In this document: one piece after another, positions 1 to 12,600 of the stretch
Numbering within the stretch: position 1 is the stretch's first letter
Layout: every line of letters begins with the position of its first letter
DNA from: Lycocorax pyrrhopterus obiensis
Taxonomy: Eukaryota > Chordata > Aves > Passeriformes > Paradisaeidae
DNA length: 64,000 nucleotides
Direction of reading: 5' to 3'
Assembly: GCA_014706295.1 (NCBI GenBank)
Contig: JACSVZ010000007.1
Location: 61,205,475-61,269,474 of the forward strand
Notes under the pieces: model-generated
What the model saw: only the letters and a program-made list of their open reading frames with translations
Told to the model about the DNA's origin: nothing
The model's database searches: none
Program-made: the position numbers and the translations under genes

Positions 1-479
1 TTTTGGGTAAGAAACTTGATTGTAACTGTACTGTCTTTGTTAAGAATTATGGACAGATTATGTAAATAATGAATGGGATGATTTTTTTGTGAGGATAAAG
101 GGTGGAAAAGATAGAGGATTAATTTATCAGTTTAGTACAAGAGAAACAAATAATTTTCTTTCTGCAACTGGATGGTTCTGGAATAAATGAGCGCTGAAGA
201 ATTCCTTTGTCTTCTCTAGGTGTATCAGGATGCTGTTGTTTTAAGAATATGATTCTGACTGATTTTTAAACCTTAAACGATTTTCTTTGTAGAAAAGGAA
301 GACTTGCTCTATTTTTTATAGCAGCTGTTTACTCTGAAGGTGACCTATTAATTGTCTTATTATGTGTAATTTCACTTTCTTGTACTTGTGGATATTACCA
401 CTTTTTGCAATATCTCTGGAGGGGAGGGTTCTGCCCTGACTAGCTTACTAAAAATCCATTATTTTCATATTCTTTTTAG
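1..479 (+). other. WDHD1 intron, 3' part
   Basis: AT-rich sequence ending in a polypyrimidine stretch and AG at 478-479. The upstream exon is outside the window. I see no other feature here. Confidence 0.85.
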
Positions 480-615
480 GATGAAGCATGAGAAAAAATA
501 CTCGATTTGTGGACTGGCATGGCACCCTAAGTATAAGCAAATTGCTTACACAGACACTGAAGGAAATCTGGGGCTGTTGGAAAACGTCGGTGATGTAGAG
601 AAGCCAAATGACAAG
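480..615 (+). CDS. WDHD1: WDHD1 exon a (end of WD40 propeller)
   Basis: The first base completes a codon from the previous exon. The reading MKHEKKYSICGLAWHP matches the last WD40 blade of WDHD1. The exon ends in AAG before a weak donor, gtgctc. This end is chosen because it joins in phase to the next exon (NDK|VASAV) and gives nearly the length of the human protein here. Confidence 0.9.
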
Positions 616-3600
616 GTGCTCAGAGCCAATGACTTCTTGAATTAATAACATTCTTTAGGTTATAAGTTATATGGAACATTCTGTTTTGTGCTTTGCAAGT
701 TCCCTCTAGTGTGTTAATTTATTTCTGGAATTCCGTGTCCAAAAGAAGTTTTGTGCTGATGGCTGATCTGTTTTTAGGTTGCCAGTGCAGTGGCCAAAGA
801 CTACAACGATCTGTTTGATGGAGATGATGATGATTTAAATGGGGATATGATTGAACCACCTTCTTCCCCAAAAACTGGAGATAATGAGGATGATGCTGAT
901 GACCTTATGCAACCCCCAGGCCATGTGAGACGGGCAGTAATCGATGATGATGATGATGATAACTCACTAGGTACACAAGGAACTTATTTTCCAGAGCTCT
1001 TTTACTGGGATGATCTTTTAGCACCCTCTACTCAGATATATTTTGCTTTGTTTTTCCAGAGAAATCTTGACTGTTTTAAATTTTTTTTAACCTATATTCT
1101 GTCATAATACTGTGTGTAAGATGTAAATTTTTTTTTAACTTCTAGATATTGGGTTGATAAAAGCTAGTTCTGGTCTTCTTGAAAAGGAGGATGATGGTGA
1201 TGATCAGACTGGTGGCTTTTCAGCTTTGCCACCAGCATCTACACAACAGCCTTTCTATGATGGGCCAATGCCAACCCCCAAGCAGAAGCCCTTCCAGTCT
1301 GGCTCCACTCCTGTGCATCTCATGCATCGATTCATGGTAAATCTGTGCGGTTATTTAGATTTAGGTGCTTCTTTTTATTTAATATTGTCCAGTTTGTGTC
1401 ATGTTTTAATCTAATCCAAGTTTTTTTTTTTAATACTTTACAGCTAAATAATTGAAAGTAGCTTTGTTTTCATGCAAGGACTCCATAATGTTTTGGTTTG
1501 CATTTCAGTTGCTTTAGAAATAAATATTTGCCTTTAAGACAAAATCAAGCTATGCAGTTTGTACCCATGCTACTAAATTCTAGCAAATTCGTTTAAAAAT
1601 TCTTTTTTAGTCAGAACTGTGGGTATTTTTGTGCTGTTAAGGCTTGTATGTTAATAATTCACTATTTCTTTCTGTCTGCAAGTTCTTCACATTTGATTTG
1701 GTAAGGAGAAAGATGGGTGAGCAATGAGGGTGAAACTTTCTCCCTAATTCAGCTGTTTTAGGAACCACGAGTCCTGATTACACAGGTCTTCAGCCTTCCT
1801 GCAGCCTCCCACCCACTCTTGTTTCAGATGAAATAAGTACAGCAGGCTGCTTTAGGGCAGTATATCTGATGGATTTAGGGCATTTGATTTGATGGTTTTT
1901 TTGGGTGTGTGTGTGGTTCCTTTTGCCAGGTGTGGAATTCAGTTGGAATCATTCGCTGCTACAACGATGAGCAGGACAATGCCATAGACATTGAATTCCA
2001 TGACACCTCTGTGCACCACGCCACGCACCTCCCCAACTCCCTGGGCCACACCATGGCTGACCTCTCCACTGAAGCCATTTTGCTGGCCTGTGAGAGTACA
2101 GAGGAACTTGCAAGGTAAGCCATGGCCTTGCTCTGCAAAAACCCATAACAGGAAGCTGCTTTTAACTTGTTTCAAATATTTCGACTTTTTATTTTCAGCT
2201 TCTTTCAGTTTTGAGCTTTTTGGCTTTTGATCATGCTTTTTATTTATGGGACCACTTTCGAGGAGGATTTTAGCTTCCACCTACTTGAAGACTTCAAGAG
2301 TATTGAAAAATGTAATTTGTTTCTTGAGAATTTCTTTTAAATTCCTTTTTCAAATGTACATATACTGGAAACTTCACACATTGCAGGCTCAAAGGGAATT
2401 GTAAACATGAACAATAGTTTTTCAGTCTGCTCAGATCAAAGATCAATCATAAAGGTCCAGCTATTTCTTTTCACACTGTTGCTAAGGAGATGTTTGGAGA
2501 TACCCATAAGAATTTCAAGGGTGAAGAACACAAGTTTATGAAAACCACAGAAAGATTTAAGCAGCTGGGCCAGCTAAACTCTGTTCTAGCATTTAAGAAC
2601 AATTTCAACAATATTTTATTGTTGGTTTCTGTGGAAATATCTTGAAGAAAGAGCTTTCTTCTTATTTTCACACATACAGCCTTGTGGTAAGTGGAAAAGC
2701 ACCCTTTAAAAGTATTATTTGTTATATATTGATTGTCTGACTTTGAAAGTGTCAATGTTTTTCTCAATGGAAATGGGTAATCTCTCAAAAGGCACAATGT
2801 CTGTGGATTGGTCATAGGCAATTTTCAGTTATTAAGAAAGGAAGTTTTTAATATTTTTTCCCTTTGAAAGATATCGTGACATGACAGACTTCTAATGAGG
2901 GCTGATATTCAGGGTGCCAAAGAGAACATTTACCTGCTTCCATCTAAAAAATCTCCCCTCAGACCTTTCGATTGTCTCTGATTCAGGCTTTAGAGGGTTT
3001 AAATCTGCAGTGCTGGAGGTCAAGCTGGCTCTTCAGTTCCTGAGTAATAAGAGCAACACCTTTGCAAATGACCACTTGAAATTTGTAGTCCCATCTGTCA
3101 GAGATCTCTGATAAAAATGTAATATACTGGTGTATTTTCAGGTATTGTATTTACTTCATGTTGAGGTGTTTGTTGGCTCTTTGTCTCTGCCTTAGCAAGC
3201 TCCACTGCATCCATTTTGGCTCCTGGGATGCCAACAAGGAGTGGACTGTGGATATGCCAAAGGATGAGGAGATTGAGGCCATCTGTCTAGGTCAGGGCTG
3301 GGCTGCCTGTGCCACCACTGCCCTGCTGGTCCGTGTGTTCACAGTTGGAGGAGTTCAGAAAGAGATCTTCAGTCTCCCAGGCCCAGTGGTGTCCATGGCA
3401 GGACACGGAGAGCAGCTGATGATTGTTTATCACAGAGGTAGTTTTCTCCCTTTTGTCTTTTTGTGAACTGAGGTTGTTTTCAATCCTCGTCTCTCACTGG
3501 CTTTGCACACTGGTTAATTTGTTTGTCATCACCAGAGAGTGTTTTCTTCTTATTTTCTTCGTGGTGTTCCTCCTTTTTCTCTTCTGGGTGATGCTTTTAC

Positions 3601-6600
3601 AAGCACATCCATCACAACCCACGGACCTGTGACTTCTGACAGCAGAGCCTACGTTTGATATTGGGATGCTGAGATGAAACTGTGGGGAAGGGAAGAATTT
3701 TGCAACAGTGAAATTAATAGATTGAACTTGTGTTTCACATGGGCCAGAAGGAATTACTACAGGAAATTAAGGAAGTTGTTGTTATGCACATCTTGTGTGT
3801 CCAAAATATCAAACAGTTGTGTGTCTGACAGTGGTATCCGTGGATAACACTGCATTAGAATTAATTTTTGATTCAAAACTAATTTAGCCAAGAGCCAAAG
3901 CAATTCTTCTGTTTTCTAACAAAGTCATTGAACAACTTCTCCCTAGGTACTGGATTTGATGGGGACCAGTGCCTCGGGGTGCAGCTGATGGAGCTAGGAA
4001 CGAAGAAAAGACAAATTTTGCATGGAGACCCTCTTTCTCTTACAAGGAAATCCTATTTGGTGTGGGTTGGATTCTCCGCAGAAGGTATGGAATACCTGCA
4101 TGAGAGGTGTTGAGAAATACTGACACTGTTGGGAGGGTTACAGGAAAGCTGGAGAGGGACTTTGGCCAAGGCAAGGGGAAATGGCTTCAAACTGCCAGAG
4201 GGCAGGGTTAGATGGGATATTGGGAAGGAATTCTTCCCTGTGAGGGTGGTGAGGCCCTGGCACAGGGTGCCCAGAGAAGCTGTGGCTGCCCCAACCCTGG
4301 AAGAGTCCAAGGCCAGGCTGGACGGGGTTTGGAGCAACCTGGGACAGTGGAAGGTGTCCCTGCCCATGGCAGGGGTTGGAAGAAGATAATCTTCAAGGTC
4401 CCTTCCAACCCAAACCATCCTGTTATTCTGTGGAGGAGTTTGGCTAATTAATGCTCTTTGAATAATGTTGATCTTGGGACTTGCACTTTTTCTTCCAATC
4501 TCCTGAACATTAAAGAAAATTCTATTTTTCTATTCTTTCAATATATTTGTCAGAAATCTTTAATATTTCCCCACTCAAATGTTATCAGAACTTGTTCTCC
4601 TGATTGGTTTTCCTGCTCAGCCAAAAGTAATAAACTGTTAGTAAACCATAAGAGGTCCCTGACCCCTCAGAGTTGGTACCTTGGGAGGACCTTTTATCAT
4701 AAGCATAAAAAGTAATTGTATAATAGCTGATTTCCTTTGGGAATCTGCCCAAGCAGTATAAATTCGATTTCTCCATAAAACGCTTTAACTTTGAACTTGT
4801 CAGTTAACCAGCAGTGGTGTTGGCTGACAGAAGGTGGCGCATCTTTCCAAGGAAACTGCCTTTTCCCAACTAACTTGTGCGGTGTTTGGGAGAGGGGATG
4901 TTGTGTCTGAAATACGTAAACCATCATTTCCCAGCTGTATCCAGCACTTCCATCGTGCTGGGTTGCAATTTGCTGCCTGCCAGAGGAAATGTTCTCATTT
5001 ATAACAAACAGGTACCCCTTGTTACGTGGATTCCGAGGGAATCGTGCGCATGCTGAACCGAGGACTTGGGAACACTTGGATCCCAGTGTGCAACACCAGA
5101 GAGCATTGCAAAGGGAAATATGATCATTATTGGGTCGTTGGCATCCATGAAAACCCCCAGCAGCTCAGGTCAGAGAATTCACAAGGAAATGCTTTGTTTG
5201 CCTTCATTTCCAATCCCAGAGAATCCCTTTTCAATCCCTTTTTACAGAGAGAAGCTGCAAACTTCAGCTTGTGCTGAAATGGGTGGCTGGGAAATATGCA
5301 CAGCAAATGGTAACTCCCCAAATGTAATTCTGCATGGAGGATTCATTATTAAACTGGTTTTGAGTAACTCATTAGAGTTTTATGATTTGTAGCTGATTAA
5401 TTGTGGCTCTTTCCTTGTCTCAGGAGTGTGTGTGCTCTTTATTGACACATTCATAAAACTGTATTTTGCTAGAGAAATTTTCTAAAGTTATGGTGGCTGC
5501 TAGAAATCTGCTTCTGCTTTTGATGATTTTGGTTGTTTTTTGGTTTTTTTCCCAAGTTTCTGGGGTTCTTGGTATCTTTTCCCCCCGCTATGTTTTCCCC
5601 TTTTGTGCCTCTGAAAGTAATCCAATCCTATAACTAATCTGCATCATTAGACATAGATAAATCAGAGCTGTCTGTTACTATATTAATAGTTAAATTGTGG
5701 CCTTGCAGAACCAGTTTGGATGTAAAATTGCTCAAATATTTAGCTGAAAGTTAACCATTTCTTTATAAAATGTGATACTGGTAAATAACTGTTTCTCTTT
5801 AGTGTGACATGCATGCTGGGCATTTTGTTGCTAAGCTTTATTTGTAGCCCTTTTTGTTCAGTGGTCATTTTCCTACCAGGGCAGAATCCATCAGCTCACA
5901 TATTTTACTGAAATTTAGACTCTCTTACTTTACTAATCATGGACAATTGTAGAGGTTGGTGGGAGAGTGCATTTTATTTAAACTTATGTGACATTTTTCA
6001 TAATCCTCAGCTTGTTTGGAATAAGGAAAATAATTCGATATCTCTCTTAAATGTCACTTCCCTGCGTGTTTCTTCCTCCAAATCGTTATGCTGGCCTCCA
6101 GAAAATTCACCAAAAATGTGCAGGACACATCACATTGATAAGATGGGTCTCTCATCCTGGGTTTTTCCATCTACTTCTAGAAAGAGAGTGCTGCCCTCTG
6201 AATTGCAAAGAACATTTTCCTCAAACCAGAAGCATAACGAAGATAAGGAGGGGGGAGGGTTGTTGTAGAAACACCACATGCCTTAATTAAGAGATAGCCA
6301 GAACACTAATGCTTCCTGTTCTTTTTTTCCCCAAGTCTCTGAAACAGCAGCTTAGAAACCCAGATGTTTTTGTCAATGCTGCATTGGTGCTGCAGGAAAT
6401 ACAGCTCTTCCCCAGCCAATGCTTTGCTTAAGTGATTGTTACCAGAAACTGCTCCTTTAAATATAATGAAACAATAAGTCTGCGCCTTCAGTTGTTCAGT
6501 GGTTTCTGATTTTAACATATTGCCTTTACTCTTTGTAACAGCTGTTAAATCAAACATTATGTGAGATCAAGATCAGAGTGTGTTACATGCCACATTTGGA

Positions 6601-9600
6601 GTTTAAAGTGTGAACAAGAGCAGCGTGTGCCGTGCTGGTTTTGAAATCTTTTCTTGCTTGCCATGTACAGATAACCCTTTATCATGCAATCTTGCACATT
6701 GCTGTATTTAAGCCAGTCATTTAATTACTACTTTCCAAAGCACAAATCCTCTTAAAGTCTCTTGCTGCTTAGGACACATGGTTTAGATGTGGAACATCTG
6801 GTGACTGGAGGTGTGTTTTGTTTCCTGTGCACAGGTGTATTCCTTGTAAAGGAGCCCGGTTCCCTCCCACCCTGCCACGACCTGCTGTAGCAATTCTGTC
6901 TTTTAAACTTCCTTATTGTCAAGTTGCAACAGAGAAGGGACAGATGGAGGTATGGAATGGTGTGGAGTCCACAGTTGGGAGTCTCAGATGTCCCTGTAGT
7001 GGGGATTATACGAGACTCCTATTAATCACCTCTGCTGTGAAAGAGGATGGTGCAAACCCTGAGTAAAACACGTGGCCAAGGGGGTTGTTTGGGTTCAGTG
7101 TTTTGTGTGACTTTTCTGGTTTGGTTCACAGCTGTTTCTAGAAGAACACAAAATAAAACTGGCAGAGCTGATGCAAAGTTGTATTTACACATGATCTGTC
7201 TCTGACCTGTGAAGTCTTTCTCACTCTCATTTCTTTGGTGGGTTGTGATACCAGATTTTGGGATCCTGCTCAAGATGCCCTTGAAAATGTCTGGTTTTTA
7301 CTATTTTAGGCATAACAAAATTTTTGGAAGATGCACTAAGTATTCAAATTCATAATCACTGAAAACACAGGTCTTCTGGCTTGGCTTATTTAGAGGCTGT
7401 TTGAAGCAAGATGTGCCTGTGGACAACTTCTAGAAAAATAACTGTATTTATTCTTCAATTTTTATTGGTTTAAGTATTTCAAACTTGTGCTGCTCAGCTG
7501 TAATGCACAAAAGAGAAATGAACATAAAATTCTAACCTCAGCCTTTGAACAGTTTAATGCTATTTGAAATTTATTCTCTTTGATAGAAGTATAGATTAAA
7601 AGTTTCAATAGTAAACACACTATCATTTTTAATGAATTCTCCTTCATTTGGTTAAGCCTTTTGTTCTTTATCTGATAGAGTATGTTTTCCATTCCTCCCT
7701 CCACCCAAAATAATGGGATGAGAATGCCAGGAACTGTTAATTTGCCTTGAGGGAATATGTGTAGGTAAAGAAAAGTTATTCTGATGCATCTGATGAAAAC
7801 ATACTGGTTTTAAATAAGTTTATAATTATTTTGAACAAGGCTAGCCTGGTCTAATAGCCATACTTGCATTGTATTTTCTGTTTGTGTCTCATGGGTAAAC
7901 TCCTAAATTTACTGAATTATTCTGGAATACTTCCAGTTTGCTGTGGGACAGCAGATAAAATAATCATCTTGTTCTAGAATTCTCTATCTTGATGGTATAA
8001 TGGTGAACATGTAGGTCTCATCCTGCTGCAAGCCTGTAATATAAATGGAATTCAGCATATATGGCAACTGTTTGGATCAGTTTGTGTAAGTGTGGTTGTT
8101 ACCCATCTTTTCCTCGGTAGGCATTGACTTTAGGAAGAATTGTCTACCCCTCACCCTCGTTATCAGAGGAAAGGAACATTTAAGAATAAGTTGATAAAAT
8201 ACACTGTAAGTTGTTAGGCACTGTGTTATGCACTGGTTTTTCCCCTCTGAATTCCTACATGCATCCTTCTCCCCTTTTTTCAGGAACAGTACTGGCGTTC
8301 TGTTGTATTTCACAACCACGTGGATTACTTGTCCAAAAATGGCTATGAATTTGATGAAAATGCTAAAAATCAGGCAGTGAAGGAACAGCAGGAACTTCTA
8401 ATGAAGCTGTTTGCTGTAAGTAGAAATACATAATAGGAAGAATCCCTGAGACTTTATCCCTGAGACTGGAGGTGCTAAGGGCCAGGATGGATGGGGCTTG
8501 GAGCAACCTGCTCTAGTGGAAGGTGTCCCTGCCCATGGCAGGGGGTGGAACGAGATGAACTTTAAGGTTCTTTTCAACCCAAAGCATTTTATGATTCTAT
8601 AATTAATTTGTAGATGGCATCTGATGTAAATGCTGATGTGATTCCTCTTATTGAGAGTCTGGCTAGTGATTGGCAATCCAGCCAGTTCAGACTCTGATGA
8701 AAAGTGGGCTGCAGTTAATCTTGTTCATCAGTGTGAAGGGTGGGAGGAAGAAGGAAACAAAAAAAGCTTTTCCTTTGCTCTGTAGCTCATGACTGTTGGC
8801 GTCTTGTCTTTATTCCTTCACTCCACCAAGACCTTGATATTCTACTCCTGGAGTCTTGAGGGAGCTGTGGAATTGAGGTGTGTGACTCCCCAGGCTTCTT
8901 CTCTTGCAGCTTTCCTGTAAGCTGGAGCGCGAGTTCCGCTGCGTGGAGCTCGCTGACCTCATGACACACAACGTGGTGAATTTGGCCATCAAATACGCCT
9001 CGCGCTCCCGCAGGCTGAACTTAGCCCAGCGCCTCAGCCAGGTGGCCGTGGAAAAAGCCTCTGAGCTGGCAGCAGCACAGGAAGATGAGGAGGAGGAGGA
9101 GGAAGAGGAGGATTTCCGAAAGCACTCGAACACTGGGTAACGCGAATTTCCGTGGCTAAAAAACTGGGATGGTTTTTACTGCTCTGTTAACGTTTTGATG
9201 CACTGCTCTGGCCCACAGTTTGCAGGGTATTTGTGACAGTTTGTGTTGCTCTGCTTGTGAATGATGCTTGTAAAATGGTACATCCTTGTTGGTGTTTTGT
9301 GAGGACTCGTTAGTCCCAGGATACCAACACAGAGGGAAATACCTCCACTCCTTGCTTTCTGTGTGCCTGTGTCCAACAGCCTCAGAGCCAAAGCAGGCTC
9401 AATACCAGGTTGCTCTGACTGGAATTTTTTCTTCCCACCTTTCCCTGCCTTTGGTTATTTGACTCCCACCTATTTTTTTTTCCTCTTTGTCTCAGTCTCT
9501 CAATCTTGATTCATTCTACACCTGTCTTAAAATCCAGTTTTTCTCCACCCATCCCTTTTCTTCAATATTCCATCTCAGTCTATTTTATTTAGTCTTATTC

Positions 9601-12600
9601 CCTCCTAACTAATCCGAGCTCTTCAAAGCTATGGAACATTCTACAGGTTGGCTCTGCATTCTTTTTCTCTCTGTGCTATCAACCTTTCCTCTCCTACCTG
9701 CATCTGCTTTGTAAAACATGATGAGGCAAAAGGAGTGTGTGTGTGTTTTGGTGGGGTTTTTAAAAATTGTTGTGGGGTTGTTTTTTAACATATTTAAATT
9801 TATAATAATAATAATAATATATATTTCTATTCATTCATTTATGTCATATTGTTGGAAGCAGTGTCTTCCTATAGCAATTTTATGTATGAAGTTTGGGACT
9901 TATTTAAGCAAGAGGAAGTGATAAGTCCCTGAACTTATCTGTCGTCTTTTTCCTTATTCTTCTGTGTGAAATTGCACAGTCAAAACTCATTTCTAAATGC
10001 TCTGGCTTGTTCTTCTGGATTGTGTGTGGAAGCTGTAACCCCATATCTGCAACTTCAGCCACTGTGAGGGTTAAAATCCATCACAAACACTATGTTGTTC
10101 TTAGTGCCAGAGTAATCTAATACTGACTGTTTTGGTTGAAAGAAATGAGCCTTTTGTTCATGTATATTATACAGATTTTGGTAATTGGTAAATTTTAGGA
10201 GAAAAGTGCAAGAATTGTACATCCTACTATACTGAGAATTTAGAGAGCAATCAGATTAAATGTTAAAACTTGATACCTTCAGTATGAAATTATATATCCA
10301 TGTTGCCACCTGTGTGTACATTCATGGATGCAGAAAGGCAATCTGATGATCCTGGAGGTATATGTGTTTACATGGAGATTACAGAAGATCTTTAATATCT
10401 GCATTTATATTTGTTGCAAAGTGTTCTGGCAATAAAGTTACGGAGTGGTTAATGAATCTTTGATCATCACAGTTTAATCAAGGTGTAATGCACATAAATG
10501 CCAAATGTTATTGTTCTTATTGCCTAAATTAGGTAAGGAAGCTTGCTGTCTGTCATTTCAGTTTTCCTTCTGAATTTGGTGACCACTTCCTTTCTGCTGA
10601 ATTCCTTCCTTTTAGCTACAGCAGCTCTGGCACGGAGTGGAGTCGGCTGCCAGGCAGGAATGTTCAGCAGGATGAAGAAGTGGAAGATGCTGAAGAAACT
10701 GATGCCTACGAGGAAGCAGAAGAAACTCCGGAAGTGCATAAAGAGAGTAAGAAAAATATATTCTGTGAATAGACTGGAAGTTATCCAGGTAACTTTTGCA
10801 GACTTAATAAGGAATTAAGTGGCTCCATATTCCAGCCTGTGCCTGCAGTTGCTGCAGAGAAACAAGTTTGCTGTGTGTCATCTGCTGTGTCACAGCTGTG
10901 TGTGCACTGTACTCAGTAGCCATTAGAGGGGCCCTGGGGGACTTTTCCTGTTGCCTGATTTTATTCCTAAAGGACTGGCTCACCTTCTAATCAGTTACTT
11001 TGGTTTCAGCTCCAGTCTTGCAGGAGTTGGATTGATAGATGTGTAGTTTGCTGGGCACACTTTAAGGAATAAACTTAAGGTTTAAGAAATAAATTTACAA
11101 CTCTAAATCTAGGTAGAGGTGACAGATAGTTTTGTAGAAGTGTTTGTACTGTCTGAAAATGAAAAGTCATGCTTTAAAATATAGATAATTTTACTGTAAT
11201 CATGGAATTACGGAATGGTTTGGGTTGGAAGGGACCTTAAAGATCATCCAGTTGCAGCCCTGCTGCCAAGGGCAGGAACAGCTTCCACTACACCAGGTTA
11301 CTCCAAGCCTCATCCTTCCTCACTTCTCTGTTTGGTTTGGGTTTTTTTTAAAGAATTTATGCCTCAATATTTTATTGCACTTAAATATGTACTCCTTTCT
11401 TTTTTCAGAAGAGCCAAATCCTTTCTCCAAAAGTGTCACTTCAGCAGAGGTGCCTACTCCAAAGTCTGGTGAGTAAATCATTTATTCCAGGATAGAAGGA
11501 TGACACCTTTGTCATTCTTCACAATATCTGCTCCTGGTTTTTATCCCCTGTTCTCCCATTAATACTTATATTTAGTGCATAGCAGTGTTGTCAAATGGTA
11601 AATTCACAGATTCATGGGATGGCTTGGATTGGAAGGGACCTTAAAGCTCATCTCATTCCACCCCCTGCCAGGCAGGGACACCTTCCACTACACCAGGTTG
11701 CTCCAAGCCCCATCCAGCCTGGCCTGGTCACACTGATTGTTGTTCTCACATTTTTAAGAGGTTCCCTATTCCTGTCTTCATTACCTAATGATATTCCATA
11801 ACACTGCTCTGATTGCCTTAGCTGTGCCAAATGCTGAATCAGTGCCTGCCTGGCTATGCCATGAAGGCATTCTTTGGGACAAGGGAAAAATGAGAACAGT
11901 GATCAGTGGATTTTGTTTCACTAATCACAGGCACATTTATTACTTGCAAGGCAGAGTGAGTAATCCTGATGTAGAACTGTGAGTGTGGGCAGGCAGGGGC
12001 AGAATGTGACCTCCAGCAACCTGCCAACCCTTGAGCAAGAATAATAGGAGTGGAAACGGATTTGGGAGTGGAGGAAGTACTGGGTCTTCCTCTGGATTTG
12101 TATTTTAAGCCGTTGGTCCTGTGTGGCATTTCTGATAACTAAGAATAGCTGAGCACGTACAGCATAACCTTCACGGGGTTATTAAAGTGTCTTTCTACTC
12201 GTCTAAAACGTGCACATTGCTTCAAAGATTTAAATATATGTGAGAGTGCACACATTTTTACCTTCTTCTCTCTCTCCTCTGAAATAGCTCTGGTTGCATC
12301 CAGCAGCCGAGGACGAGTGAATCCATTTAAGGTAAGAATTTTGCAGCTGGGTCGATTGTGATGCTCTGAAAATCACCACGGATTCTGTCTGAAGTTTCCC
12401 ATATAACAGATACCTTGGAGGAGAACGTGACAGAAAATAAATAAAACACCTATTTATTTGTTTTGTTAGGTGACATCCAGCAAAAAGGACCCAGTGGTCC
12501 CCTCAGCAAATATTTTAGACAATATGACCAAATACTCAAAGAAAACATCTTTGTCTGGCAGCCGAGCTGGAAACAAGCAGAACCCTCCAGTTATAAAGCC

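Noticed and set aside
7780..8700. Possible C/D-box snoRNA in WDHD1 introns (CTGATGA words near 7783 and 8690)
   Set aside because: No proper RTGATGA C box paired with a CTGA D box and terminal stem could be found by eye.
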